Part shown: piece by piece, positions 23,410 through 32,240 of the stretch
Layout: each line of letters starts with the position of its first letter
Position numbering within the stretch: the first letter of the stretch is position 1
Source of the DNA: an uncultured Myxococcales bacterium
Lineage (GTDB): Bacteria; Myxococcota_A; Polyangia; Polyangiales; Polyangiaceae
Assembly: GCA_937902985.1 (NCBI GenBank)
Contig: CALFNG010000534.1
Coordinates: 20,106 to 84,105 of the forward strand
Length of the DNA: 64,000 bases
Direction: 5' to 3'
The notes under the pieces: model-generated
What the model was told of the DNA's origin: nothing
The model's database searches: none
The model's input: only the letters and a program-made list of their open reading frames with translations
Program-made: the position numbers and the translations under genes

Positions 23410-24153
23410 ATGGCACGCGTGTGGCGCCACATCGGCGTAGGTCTGCTGTCCGCTTCGTGGATCGTCGTTCTCGCGGCCTGTCACCTCAAGCCCCAGGCCG
23501 GCGGCAAGTGCTCCAACGTCGGGCAGTACGTCTGCTCGGATCCGCAGAACGCGCTGCTCTGTCAGGACGGGACGTTCACCCCCATCGCGTGCCGCGGCCC
23601 CAAGGGCTGCGCCGGAACAGGCACGGCATCGCAGTGCGACGACGACCTCGCAAACGAAGGGGACGGCTGCCTGACGACGCTCAACGAGAACTTTGCGTGC
23701 AGCACCGACCATTCGAAGGAACTCCTCTGCAAGAACGGCAAGTTCGCCGAGGTTCGCTCGTGCAAGGGCACCAAGGCGTGCTCCATCAAGGGCGACTCGC
23801 TCCATTGCGACGACAGCCTCGCCGACCCGGGTGATCCCTGCGTCGAAGAGGCGGGCGACGCCAATTACGCCTGCAGCCCCGACAAGGCGCTCGAGGTGGT
23901 CTGCAAGGCCGGCAAGTTCGAGCAGTCGAACAGCTGCCGCGGCCCCAAGGGCTGCTGGATCGGGGGCGACACGGTCCATTGCGACATGTCGTTCGCTCGC
24001 GAGGGCGAAATCTGCCGTCCCGTCGACAACCACTCGTGCAGCGAAGACGCCAAGAGCGAGGTGCTCTGCAGCCCGCAGATGAAGTGGTCGAAGAAGCGCG
24101 ACTGCAAGCGCGAGGGCTGCAAGGTCAAAGGCAACGAGGTCTACTGCAACTGA
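23410..24153 (+). CDS. Lipoprotein with four six-cysteine repeats
   Basis: A 247-residue lipoprotein with a near-perfect ribosome site (AAGGAGGTCC). The lipobox VVLAAC gives a mature protein that is four tandem units of about 50 residues. Each unit holds six cysteines in the pattern C..C..LLC..GKF..SC..GC..HC. Units carry recurring strings such as CRGPKGC and GDSLHCDD. With 24 cysteines beyond the lipid-bearing one, the mature protein is likely a string of small disulfide-bonded domains facing the periplasm or surface. I do not recognise the family; ligand binding or adhesion is possible, but nothing shows it. The gene stands alone with a good 5' gap. Confidence 0.8.
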   Translation: MARVWRHIGVGLLSASWIVVLAACHLKPQAGGKCSNVGQYVCSDPQNALLCQDGTFTPIACRGPKGCAGTGTASQCDDDLANEGDGCLTTLNENFACSTDHSKELLCKNGKFAEVRSCKGTKACSIKGDSLHCDDSLADPGDPCVEEAGDANYACSPDKALEVVCKAGKFEQSNSCRGPKGCWIGGDTVHCDMSFAREGEICRPVDNHSCSEDAKSEVLCSPQMKWSKKRDCKREGCKVKGNEVYCN

Positions 24154-24210
24154 CCGATCGGCTTGTGCGTAGGCCTCCGGGACAGTAGTGATCGGCGGAG
24201 CTCCACGCAC

Positions 24211-25857
24211 ATGGCACCGCAGGCACCGCAGGCACCGTCGTTCTCGGGCGACTCAGGACCGCCTTCCGCGACGCCACGCCGCATTGGGGTCTATGGGTGG
24301 GGCGTGGTCGCGCCGGGAGCGCGGAACGTGGCGGCCCTCGAAGCGCTGCTCGAGAGCGGCCGTTCGGCCCTTCGTACGAGCAGCGACCGCGGCCGGGCCT
24401 CGCTCGGCGGCGGGCTATTCGCGACCGGGGAGCCCGACTTCGACCTGACTGACTACGAGCCCTGGATCGCCGCCCGTCACGGGGACGCCTACCTGGCGCG
24501 CATGCGCACCAAGATGGGCGAGAACGTTCAGTTTGCGGTGGGCGCGACGATCCAGGCGCTCCAGTGCGACGAGCGGCTCGAGGGGCTGCTGAGAGGGCTC
24601 GACGACGCATGTCAGGTCTTCATCGGCTCCGGCGTGAGCGACCTGCCCGAGAGCTACCGGGCGGCCGCCTCGCTGGGCAGGGCGACGCGCGTGTGGAACC
24701 ACTTCTGGGCGCAGCCTGCGCACTGCGGCGCGCGCCGTCGCTTCGAGGGCGAGCGCACGCTCCCGGCGGGCGAGACGCCTCCCCTCGATCCGGGCGCGTT
24801 GCCGGTCGACACCGAAGAGCGGGCCGACGCGCTGCGCTCGTGGGACGCGTACTGGGCCGCTCGCTCCGACGAACAGCGGGTCTTTCTCGATCGCTTCGCG
24901 GCGATCGAGAGCATGGACGCCGACGACGAAGACCACGAGAAGGCGCACCTCAACGCCATCCGCAAGCGCGTGCGGGCGCACCGTGCCCTCGTCGACGAGG
25001 TGGGGTGCCCGCCGCCGCCTTGGACAGCCGTCAGCCCCAACCTGATCTGGAACATCCAGAATGCGGCCGCGGCCCAGATCACGATGCTGCTCGACGTGCA
25101 CGGCGCCGCGTGGGCTCCCGTCGGCGCCTGCTCGACGTTCGGGGTCGCCATCAAGTGCGGGCGCGACGCCATCCTGCGCGGCGAAGCCAAGGTGGCGATC
25201 GTCGGAACGACCGATCCACGGCCCGACGCGGCGCTCGCGGGCGCGTTCCACTCCGCGCGCGTGATGCCCGGGGTTGGCGAAGTGAACATGCCGTTCACGT
25301 CCCTGCGTGGCACGCACGTTTCGGGCGGGTCGTGCGTGTGGATCCTCGGCGACGCCGAGTGGTGCGAGGCTCGCGGCCTCGAGCCCGTGGGCGGATACAT
25401 CGAAGCCGTGGCGCTGTCGTCGGACGCGGAGCACATCATCACGCCGTCGCAGAGCGGCCCCAAGCGTGCGATCGCCCGGGCCTACCAGGAGGCGGGGATC
25501 ACGGCCGCCGACGTGTCCGTCATCGATCTGCACGCCACGGGCACGCCGGGCGATCTCAACGAGCTCGCGCTCGTCGACGCGTTCATCACCGATCGCACGC
25601 GCATCACCGCGCGCAAAGGGCAGCTCGGGCACGGCATGGCCAACTCGGGCGGCTGGGAGCTCACCGCCCTGGCCCTGGGCCTCGCGCGAGGGGTGGCGTT
25701 GCCCACGGGAATCCCGGCCGACCGTCTTCACCCGCGTATCCCGAATCCGAAGGCCATCGTCACCGACGAAGCGCCGCTCGACGGCGACATCGGCGTGAAG
25801 CTGATGCTCGGAATCGGCGGCCTGACGGCCTGCGTCGTTCTCCGCCGCGCGCGCTAG
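24211..25857 (+). CDS. Beta-ketoacyl synthase-type condensing enzyme, divergent
   Basis: A 548-residue thiolase-fold condensing enzyme. The nucleophile is Cys307 in VGACSTFGVAIKCG. Histidines are at 441 (DLHATGTPGD) and 474 (GQLGHGMANSGG), which take the place of the usual HGTGT and GHT motifs of KAS I/II. An acidic charged insert of about 100 residues near 170-270 (EERADALRSWDAYWAARSDE and following) is not part of the normal KAS fold. The enzyme probably condenses acyl units but no acyl carrier protein or other lipid gene is nearby. The ATG at 24211 begins a triple GGCACCGCA repeat encoding APQAPQAPS. It is followed by a 345-base gap. Confidence 0.75.
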   Translation: MAPQAPQAPSFSGDSGPPSATPRRIGVYGWGVVAPGARNVAALEALLESGRSALRTSSDRGRASLGGGLFATGEPDFDLTDYEPWIAARHGDAYLARMRTKMGENVQFAVGATIQALQCDERLEGLLRGLDDACQVFIGSGVSDLPESYRAAASLGRATRVWNHFWAQPAHCGARRRFEGERTLPAGETPPLDPGALPVDTEERADALRSWDAYWAARSDEQRVFLDRFAAIESMDADDEDHEKAHLNAIRKRVRAHRALVDEVGCPPPPWTAVSPNLIWNIQNAAAAQITMLLDVHGAAWAPVGACSTFGVAIKCGRDAILRGEAKVAIVGTTDPRPDAALAGAFHSARVMPGVGEVNMPFTSLRGTHVSGGSCVWILGDAEWCEARGLEPVGGYIEAVALSSDAEHIITPSQSGPKRAIARAYQEAGITAADVSVIDLHATGTPGDLNELALVDAFITDRTRITARKGQLGHGMANSGGWELTALALGLARGVALPTGIPADRLHPRIPNPKAIVTDEAPLDGDIGVKLMLGIGGLTACVVLRRAR

Positions 25858-26092
25858 ATCAAGCGTCGGCGTCGCGGAACGAGCCCGTCTCGACGCTCGC
25901 CGTGCTCAACGCACGGGAAGTGCGTTTCCGCGCGGCGACCGCTGCGCCGGCCCCGTTCCGCATAGCCGACGCTTGGCCTAGACTGGGGCCCGCGCAAGGC
26001 CGGTTTCCTGGGGCGAAGAGCCGGGACGAGATGGGCCGCGGCCAATCTCCTCTCGTCTTTCGTGACGGCGACAGAAATCGTGACGCGCGACG
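25858..26092. other. Gap with a repeat shared with the urtE 3' region
   Basis: No gene was found here. The segment GAGCCCGTCTCGACGCTCGC (25881-25900) continues as a second copy of the dispersed repeat described at 937-993. The rest is GC-rich and without obvious structure until the promoter region from 26061 on. Confidence 0.4.
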
Positions 26093-26121
26093 TTGACAGT
26101 AACGAGTGTCACAGTTATAGA
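26093..26121 (+). promoter_or_regulatory. Promoter of the desaturase-MerR operon with inverted repeats
   Basis: TTGACA at 26093-26098 and TATAGA at 26116-26121 are separated by exactly 17 bases. The -35 hexamer is perfect and the -10 is a four-of-six match. Between them TGACA (26094-26098) and TGTCA (26107-26111) form an inverted repeat, and a wider pair ATCGTGA (26077-26083) and TCACGAT (26126-26132) brackets the whole element. Regulators often bind in such places; the coupled MerR protein is the obvious candidate. MerR promoters usually have longer spacers, so the mode is uncertain. Confidence 0.6.
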
Positions 26122-26202
26122 TGAATCACGATAGAGAGACGCGCTAGGGCGCGCGCGAGGTGCGCGTGGCCCCTGGATGCGCGTCGAGCCCTGGAGGCGT
26201 CG

Positions 26203-27414
26203 ATGATGATCGAATCATCCCGCGCGAGTGCCATTTTGTGCGCTCCGCCAAGCATCACTGTTCTCAACGATTCCGAGGCCCGCCCGGACCCGACCCGCGA
26301 GGAGACGTACCGTCGGTTCGGCGATGAGCTCGACGACGTCAAACGCCGCGCGTTGTCGCGCGTGGGGGCCGAAGACGTCACGTACGTTCGTCGGTTGAAC
26401 CGCTTCTCGCGCGGCATGGAGATCGCCGGCCGCCTGCTCATCATGCTGAGCCCCGAGCCCACCACCTTTTTTCTCGGGGTGGGCGCGCTCTGGGTGCACA
26501 AGCAGCTGCAGTCGACCGAGATCGGTCACACGGCGCTTCACGGTGCTTACGACCGCCTGCCGGGAGCCAAGGCGTTCGCCTCGAAGACGTTCCGCTGGGA
26601 TACGCCCATCGACGAGGCGTCGTGGCGCCTGGCGCACAACGTTCGCCACCACGGGAACACGAACGTTGCCGGCAAGGACCCCGACACCGACTTCGGCCCC
26701 GTGCGGCTGACGACCCAGACGGAGCACACGGCGTTCCACCGGTTCCAGCTCGCGTTCGCTCTCGGGATCATTTTTCCGCTCTTCGCGTTCACCATCAACA
26801 CGCACGTCACCGGGCTGAGCGAGGCCCTCGCGCCGGAGGGACGGCCGCTTCACTTCTTGCCCGACCGTTCGACGGCCAGCCGCCGCGCCGCGACGAAGAG
26901 GGCGCTACGAAAGTACGTGCCGTATTACCTCTACAACTTCGTTCTCTTCCCGCTGCTCGCCGGGCCCTTCTTCTTGAAGGTGCTGCTGGGCAACGTGCTG
27001 GCCGAGGTGATGCGCGACATCTACTCGGCGTGCACGATCTTCTGCGGCCACGTGGGCCACGACGTGAAGAGCTACCCGGCCGGCACGCGCGCTCACGGTC
27101 GGGGCCAGTGGTACGCGATGCAGATCGCATCGACGAACAACTACGAGGTCAGCCGCCCCATCTCGGTGCTCTGCGGAGGGCTCGACCGGCAGATCGAGCA
27201 TCACCTGTTCCCTACGCTCCCGCCGCAACGACTGCGCGAGATCGCGCCGGACGTGCGCGCCATCTGCGAACGCCACGGTATCGAGTACAAGACGGACACC
27301 TGGGGCCGGACGCTCAAGAAAGCCCTGACGCACATCGGAAACCTGGCGCGCAACGCCCCGCCCGGCGGGAGGGTGAGCGCCGGATTGAGCGAGATCGTTC
27401 GCGAGATGTCCTGA
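26203..27414 (+). CDS. Membrane fatty acid desaturase
   Basis: A 403-residue membrane desaturase. The three histidine boxes are HTALH in EIGHTALHGA, HNVRHH in LAHNVRHHGNTN, and HH in QIEHHLFP near the end. Together they bind the di-iron centre. QxxHH in the last box is the form seen in front-end and linoleoyl-type acyl desaturases. Hydrophobic segments include FALGIIFPLFAFTIN and FVLFPLLAGPFFLKVLLGNVL. It should introduce a double bond into membrane acyl chains. GGAGG stands before the ATG. The stop overlaps the start of the MerR gene (TGATG), so enzyme and regulator are coupled behind one promoter at 26093. Confidence 0.88.
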   Translation: MMIESSRASAILCAPPSITVLNDSEARPDPTREETYRRFGDELDDVKRRALSRVGAEDVTYVRRLNRFSRGMEIAGRLLIMLSPEPTTFFLGVGALWVHKQLQSTEIGHTALHGAYDRLPGAKAFASKTFRWDTPIDEASWRLAHNVRHHGNTNVAGKDPDTDFGPVRLTTQTEHTAFHRFQLAFALGIIFPLFAFTINTHVTGLSEALAPEGRPLHFLPDRSTASRRAATKRALRKYVPYYLYNFVLFPLLAGPFFLKVLLGNVLAEVMRDIYSACTIFCGHVGHDVKSYPAGTRAHGRGQWYAMQIASTNNYEVSRPISVLCGGLDRQIEHHLFPTLPPQRLREIAPDVRAICERHGIEYKTDTWGRTLKKALTHIGNLARNAPPGGRVSAGLSEIVREMS

Positions 27415-28229
27415 TGCTGCTAGAAGTGTCAACCACGCCGGACATGAGCACGACCGCCGAGCCGAACAAGTCCTCGTCGGCGTCGGCGTCCGAGTACACG
27501 ATCGACGAGCTCGCGGCCGCGGCCAAGGTCCCGAGTCGCACGATTCGTTTCTACCAGTCGCGCGGCGCGCTCATGCCTCCCGAGATCCGCGGGCGCGTGG
27601 CCTTCTACGGGCCCCCGCACCTCGATCGCCTCAAGCTCATCGCGCAGCTGCAAGACCGTGGGCTCCGCATCGACGCGATCCGCGACCTCTTGACCAGCAT
27701 CGATCGCGGCGAGGTCGATCTCGCCGAGTGGCTCGGCGTCGAGCAGCAGGTGCAGGCGCCGTGGGCGAACGACCAGCCGCGAACGGTGACCGAAGACGAG
27801 CTCTACGAGCTCGCCGGGTCGCGGCGCCCCGCTCTCGTCGCTGATCTCCTGCGAAACAAGATGATCGAGCGTCACGGCGACGTTTATCTCGTGCAGAGCC
27901 CGGCGCTCCTCTCCATCGCGATGCGCCTCGAGGGCATCGGCGTCGATCTCGTGACGGCCCGGCGCGCCGAAGAGACGGTCCGCAAACACGTGGGCCGTGC
28001 GTCGAGCGAGCTCGTCGAGATGTTCGTCCAGGGCTTCGGCGACGGCGCCATCGCTCCACGCGAGTTCGGTCCAGGCTTCACCGCCCTCCGCTCGCTGGGA
28101 ATGGACGCCGTGCGCATCATCTTCGGCCGGGCCATGGAGCAAGAGCTCCGCAAGCTCTACGAATCCGGCGCCCTGGCCAAGATCCCGGGCCGCGCCCACC
28201 GCGCCCAGCGCGCTCGCAAGCACCGGTAG
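27414..28229 (+). CDS. MerR family transcriptional regulator
   Basis: A 271-residue regulator. The winged-helix DNA-binding part is at about residues 26-95 (YTIDELAAAAKVPSRTIRFY, RGRVAFYGPPHLDRLKLIAQ, LQDRGLRIDAIRDLL). The rest, about 170 residues, is a helical domain unlike the short metal-sensing MerR tails (AEETVRKHVGRASSELVEMF, RAMEQELRKLYESG). The start ATG 27414 shares a base with the desaturase stop. It probably controls the desaturase promoter by binding the inverted repeats there, perhaps sensing a lipid; both are inference. An internal ATG at 27444 is an alternative start. Confidence 0.85.
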   Translation: MLLEVSTTPDMSTTAEPNKSSSASASEYTIDELAAAAKVPSRTIRFYQSRGALMPPEIRGRVAFYGPPHLDRLKLIAQLQDRGLRIDAIRDLLTSIDRGEVDLAEWLGVEQQVQAPWANDQPRTVTEDELYELAGSRRPALVADLLRNKMIERHGDVYLVQSPALLSIAMRLEGIGVDLVTARRAEETVRKHVGRASSELVEMFVQGFGDGAIAPREFGPGFTALRSLGMDAVRIIFGRAMEQELRKLYESGALAKIPGRAHRAQRARKHR

Positions 28230-28252
28230 CCCGCGCCGCGGTTTCTCCCGGG

Positions 28253-29245
28253 CTACGAATCGAGGAGGTTTTCGGCTTTCAGCCAGTCGTAGGATTCGCG
28301 GAGCATGTCGGCGAGCGGGACGGGGGCGTAGCCGAGCTCGTGGATGGCTTTGTCGCTCTTGAAGTAGTGCGGTGCCGCCGTCGACACGGCGATCTCGGGG
28401 GTGACCTGCGGAGCGCGCCGGGTCACGTGGGAACCCCACTGCGAGACGCGCCCGAACGCGCGCATCACCCACGGCGGGATGGGGCGCGACGGCACCTTGC
28501 GCCCGGTGAGCGTCCCGATGATCCGGATCACGTCGAGGTAGCTCGCGTCGACGCCCCCGAGCAGGTAGCGGTCGCCCACGCGGCCCTCGTCGACCGCGGC
28601 GATATGCGCGCGCGCGACCTGGTCGCCGCTCGCCCAGCTTCCAGCGCCTGCGGGCACGCCCGGCAGCTTCTTCTGGTGCACGGCGCGTATGAGCCGCGCC
28701 CATCCGGTCACGTCGTAGCGACCGAGAACGTGCCCGGGGTTCATGATCACGGCTCGTAGCCCGCGCGAGATGCCCCTTTCGACCTCGAGCTCGCCCTCGT
28801 ACTTCGTCCGCACGTAGTTGATCGAGGAGTCGCGAGCGTTCGACTCCGCGCCTTCGTCGAACGGATTGACCGCCTGGTCCCCCCACGACGCGACGCTCGA
28901 CGTATGAACGAGGAAGCGAGCCTCCTTCTTGATCGCGGCGTCGACGACGATGGCCGTGCCGGTCACGTTGACCCGCGTCTGCTCGGCGTCGCCGCCCGAC
29001 CAGAGGTTCGTGTTGCCCGCGATGTGGAAGATCGCGGCACACCCGGGAGGCATCCCCTTGCCGATCGATCTGGCGTCGGTGACCGACCCCACCACCAGCT
29101 CGGCGCCGTAGGCCTTCAGGTGACGGACGTCGGCCGAAGGACGATGCAGGGCCGTGACGTGCCATCCGCTCGAGGTCAGCTGCTCGACGACATGACGACC
29201 GATGAACCCCGTCCCCCCGGTCACGAAGGCCGTTCTACGCACCAC
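28253..29245 (-). CDS. NAD-dependent epimerase/dehydratase family protein (extended SDR)
   Basis: A 330-residue extended short-chain dehydrogenase. The Rossmann motif is GGTGFIG near residue 10, with the catalytic serine in HTSSVASWG and Tyr/Lys in YVRTKYEGE. The sequence resembles dihydroflavonol-4-reductase or sugar/steroid SDRs; the substrate pocket cannot be read. It starts with GTG 29245 and converges on the MerR gene, 23 bases away. The gap to the GMC oxidoreductase gene holds a small gene and phased repeats. Confidence 0.85.
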   Translation of the reverse strand: MVRRTAFVTGGTGFIGRHVVEQLTSSGWHVTALHRPSADVRHLKAYGAELVVGSVTDARSIGKGMPPGCAAIFHIAGNTNLWSGGDAEQTRVNVTGTAIVVDAAIKKEARFLVHTSSVASWGDQAVNPFDEGAESNARDSSINYVRTKYEGELEVERGISRGLRAVIMNPGHVLGRYDVTGWARLIRAVHQKKLPGVPAGAGSWASGDQVARAHIAAVDEGRVGDRYLLGGVDASYLDVIRIIGTLTGRKVPSRPIPPWVMRAFGRVSQWGSHVTRRAPQVTPEIAVSTAAPHYFKSDKAIHELGYAPVPLADMLRESYDWLKAENLLDS

Positions 29246-29269
29246 CGAACCTTACACGCGGGCGACGGT

Positions 29270-29458
29270 TCAGTCCCAGCCTGCGTCGACCGCGGCCAGC
29301 TCGTCGTTCGGTTCGGACTCGATGGGGGACGCGTGCACTTCGTGCTCGAGATCTTCGCCGGGACCTTCGGTCAGGGGGATGACGACGGCGATGTCTTGCC
29401 GGGGCCCTTCGGGGCTGCGCGACTTTCGAGCGCGCGGCGGTCGCGAGCGTCGGGACAT
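29270..29458 (-). CDS. Small charged protein of unknown function
   Basis: A 62-residue protein with a basic N-terminus (MSRRSRPPRARKSRSPEG) and an acidic C-terminus (GEDLEHEVHASPIESEPNDE). GAGGAAGG stands about nine bases before the ATG. No family is recognised. The charge segregation suggests a disordered adapter or nucleic acid-linked protein but nothing proves it. It is the only candidate in the 425-base gap between the SDR and the GMC oxidoreductase genes. Confidence 0.45.
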   Translation of the reverse strand: MSRRSRPPRARKSRSPEGPRQDIAVVIPLTEGPGEDLEHEVHASPIESEPNDELAAVDAGWD

Positions 29459-29474
29459 GGGCCACCACCTTCCT

Positions 29475-29504
29475 CTGGAACCGTCTGGAACCGTCTGGAA
29501 CCGA
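29475..29504. repeat. Three phased 10-bp repeats (CTGGAACCGT)
   Basis: CTGGAACCGT occurs at 29475-29484 and 29485-29494, with CTGGAACCGA at 29495-29504. The exact 10-bp period puts the copies on one face of the helix. They lie just upstream of the small minus-strand gene and between divergent transcripts. A DNA-binding site array is possible; a slipped-strand microsatellite is the alternative. Confidence 0.6.
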
Positions 29505-29670
29505 AGACATCATGGTACCTGTCGCAGGCAGGTAGCCAAGGACTTATCGAAGTCTCACGGCGCGCAACCGCGCCGGCCGTATCGGGATCATACAGCCATT
29601 CTGGCTCTTTCCGGCCCCACGGTTCGACGCACCTGCGCGGAGGCGCCGCCTCGCGTTAGGCTGCGCCCCC

Positions 29671-31200
29671 ATGGAAGCGAAGACGATCGTGGTCGGCGCC
29701 GGGTCATCGGGTGCCGTGATCGCCGCCCGCGCGACGGAGGACGCGGGACGCGAGGTGCTGCTCGTCGAGGCCGGCCCCGACTACCCTTCCGGGGACTTGC
29801 CCCCGGACCTCGTCGACGGCACGCGCAACTCGATGCGCCGTCATGACTGGGGTCACCTTCATCGCGCGCGGCCCGGACGCCGCATGCTCTTCTGGTTTCC
29901 GCGCGGGCGCGTCGTCGGCGGCTCGTCCGCGGTGAACACGTGCATCGCCCTCCGCGGTCAGCCGGCCGATTACGACGAGTGGGCATCTCGCGGTCTCCGC
30001 GACTGGGGATGGGACGCTTGCTTGCCGGCGTTCAAGCGTCTCGAGAACGACCTCGACGTTCGCAGCGCGTGGCACTCCCAGGACGGGCCGGTCCCGATTC
30101 GGCGCCACCCTGCGAGCGAGCTCGTTCGCTGGCAGGCGCTCTTTCTCGACGCTTGCAAGGCGCTCGGCTTTCCGCGTGCCGACGACTCGAACGATCCGAC
30201 GGCCACCGGCTGGGGGCCGCACGCCATGAACAAGGTGGGCGGCGAGCGTATGAGCGTCGCCCGCTGCTACCTCACGGCGCCGGTTCGCGCCCGCGCGAAC
30301 CTTCGCATCCAGCCGCTGACGATCGTGCGCCGCGTGCTCTTCGAGGGCCGGCGGGTCCGTGGGCTCGAAGTCGAGACGCAGGGGCGGGTCAGCGTCATCG
30401 TGTCTCGCCGCGTGGTGTTGTGCGCCGGCGCCACCGCGACGCCGGGGATCCTCCTGCGCTCCGGGATCGGTCCACGCCGCTCCGTCGAGCGCGTCGGCGC
30501 AGATCCGGTGATGGAGCTCCCCGCGGTGGGCGCGCGGCTCCTCGACCATCCCGGTGTCGCGATCTTCTTGAGGCCCAGGCGGTCGCTCCATCAAACGATG
30601 CGCGACCCGCTCATCCAGACGGTGCTCCGCTACACGTCGTCGAAGGCGAGCTCCTGCCCCAACGACATGATCCTGCAGCCGGGCTCCGTATTGCCCCTTC
30701 CGTTCATGACGCTGCCGCTCGTCAGCTTGATGTGCAGCGTCGGCAAGCCTCGGGGCTTCGGTACGATCGAGTTCACGTCGCCCGATCCCCGGGTTCGCCC
30801 GCAGATCGAGTCCCGTCTCCTGGTCGACGACCAGGACCGGCACCGCGCCGTCGAGGCGATGCGGCTGGCGGCGGATCTCGCCGAGACCGCGCCGATGCGC
30901 GGGGAGGCGACCTTCTTCTGGCCGCCCGGCCGGGCCGTGGCGAGCGAGACGAAGATGCGCACGTGGATCGGCCGCATCTGCGACTCCGGCTACCACCCGT
31001 GCGGCACCGTGCCGATGGGAGCCGACGACGCGAGAGACACGGACGCCGCGACCGACGGACGCGGTCGCGTCCGAGGGGTCGAGGGCCTCTGGGTCGCCGA
31101 CGCGAGCCTGATGCCCACGATCCCGAGCGCCAATACGAACTTGACGACCATCATGATGGGCGAGCGCTTCGGCGAGTGGATGAAGACCGGGCAAATGTAG
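29671..31200 (+). CDS. GMC family FAD-dependent oxidoreductase
   Basis: A 509-residue flavoprotein. The dinucleotide motif GAGSSGAVIAARA is at the start, the second GMC signature is GRVVGGSSAVNT near residue 87, and the catalytic region has YHPCGTVPMG with the active histidine and PSANTNLTTIM with the asparagine. The family oxidises alcohols (choline, glucose, sterols). No redox partner is encoded nearby. It starts at ATG 29671 and lies convergent with the SpoU gene, 13 bases apart. Confidence 0.9.
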   Translation: MEAKTIVVGAGSSGAVIAARATEDAGREVLLVEAGPDYPSGDLPPDLVDGTRNSMRRHDWGHLHRARPGRRMLFWFPRGRVVGGSSAVNTCIALRGQPADYDEWASRGLRDWGWDACLPAFKRLENDLDVRSAWHSQDGPVPIRRHPASELVRWQALFLDACKALGFPRADDSNDPTATGWGPHAMNKVGGERMSVARCYLTAPVRARANLRIQPLTIVRRVLFEGRRVRGLEVETQGRVSVIVSRRVVLCAGATATPGILLRSGIGPRRSVERVGADPVMELPAVGARLLDHPGVAIFLRPRRSLHQTMRDPLIQTVLRYTSSKASSCPNDMILQPGSVLPLPFMTLPLVSLMCSVGKPRGFGTIEFTSPDPRVRPQIESRLLVDDQDRHRAVEAMRLAADLAETAPMRGEATFFWPPGRAVASETKMRTWIGRICDSGYHPCGTVPMGADDARDTDAATDGRGRVRGVEGLWVADASLMPTIPSANTNLTTIMMGERFGEWMKTGQM

Positions 31201-31213
31201 CGTCTGGACCCTT

Positions 31214-32089
31214 TCACCCCTTGCCTGCGATCTGCCCACCAGTTTGGCGCATCACCTCGGCCATGAGCACGCCGGCGGCCACGGCCACGTTGAGCGACTC
31301 GACGGCGCCGCTCCCGCGAATGGCCACGATCGCGTCACACTGAGCGCGCACGCGATCGGCGAGGCCCTCGCGCTCGTTGCCGAGCACGAGCAGCGTGGGG
31401 CGGCCGAACGCGAAGCCGATCGCGCCCGCCTTCGCTTCGCCGTCGGCACCAACGACGCGCACGCCGCGCTCACGGAGGCGCGCGAGGGTGTCGGCGAGAT
31501 CGGTGGTTCGCGAGACGAGCAGGTGCTCGACGCCGCCTTCGGCGACTCGGATTGCGGTGGGCGCGAGGTCGGGGTGCGGCGCCTGCGCTCCGAAGAGCGC
31601 GCCGTCGAAGCCGAAGAACGCTGCGCTGCGGAGGATCGCGCCGACGTTGTATGGATTGCGCACGCGATCGAGGGCCACCGCCGCGCCGCGGGTTCGTTCG
31701 AGCACCTCGGCGAACTCGCGTGCCGGAGCCCATCGGAGCGGTCGCGCGATGACGCAGAGCCCCTCGTGATGGGTCGACTCGGCGAGGCGGTCGAGTTCGG
31801 TCTCGGACACCTCGGCGCAGGGCAAACCCGTTCGCGCGGCCGCGCGAACGAGGTCTCCGAGCTCGTCGCGGACGCCGCGCGTATGAACGACCCGAACGAC
31901 GTCGCCCGGGCGTCTCGCGAAGACCGCCAGGCCCGCGCGGAGGCCCTGCACGACTTCGGACCGCGGATCGCGTGGCTCACGAGGCCCGCCGGGTCCCGAC
32001 CCACCGGAACGAACATCGCGCCGCTCACGGGGGCCGGCCGATCCTACGAAGCCTTGCTTGCGGCGCGGCGCGGTCACGCTTTGCGGCAT
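31214..32089 (-). CDS. SpoU (TrmH) family RNA 2'-O-methyltransferase
   Basis: A 291-residue protein with a C-terminal SPOUT fold. Motif 1 is VALDRVRNPYNVGAILRSAAFFGFD, shortened by eye to its ends VALDRVRN and SAAFFGFD. Motif 2 is LLVLGNEREGL and motif 3 is GSGAVESLNVAVAAGVLMAE. These form the SAM-binding trefoil knot. It should methylate ribose in rRNA or tRNA. A basic, Arg-rich N-terminus of about 60 residues comes before an RNA-binding domain. The ATG 32089 is used; an upstream extension to 32248 has no family support. It is divergent from the S41 peptidase. Confidence 0.9.
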   Translation of the reverse strand: MPQSVTAPRRKQGFVGSAGPRERRDVRSGGSGPGGPREPRDPRSEVVQGLRAGLAVFARRPGDVVRVVHTRGVRDELGDLVRAAARTGLPCAEVSETELDRLAESTHHEGLCVIARPLRWAPAREFAEVLERTRGAAVALDRVRNPYNVGAILRSAAFFGFDGALFGAQAPHPDLAPTAIRVAEGGVEHLLVSRTTDLADTLARLRERGVRVVGADGEAKAGAIGFAFGRPTLLVLGNEREGLADRVRAQCDAIVAIRGSGAVESLNVAVAAGVLMAEVMRQTGGQIAGKG

Positions 32090-32240
32090 GATGGCATAGG
32101 CGCGGGTGCGGGCGAACTCGGGAACAATCGCGCGTAGGAGACGGTTACTCCTCGCGCGGGGGGGTGTTCTCGAGCGGGAGCCTGGAAAAATCGGGCCGGC
32201 GGCGTCGCGCGGGCGCGAGTGCCGCCTATACTTCCGGGCG

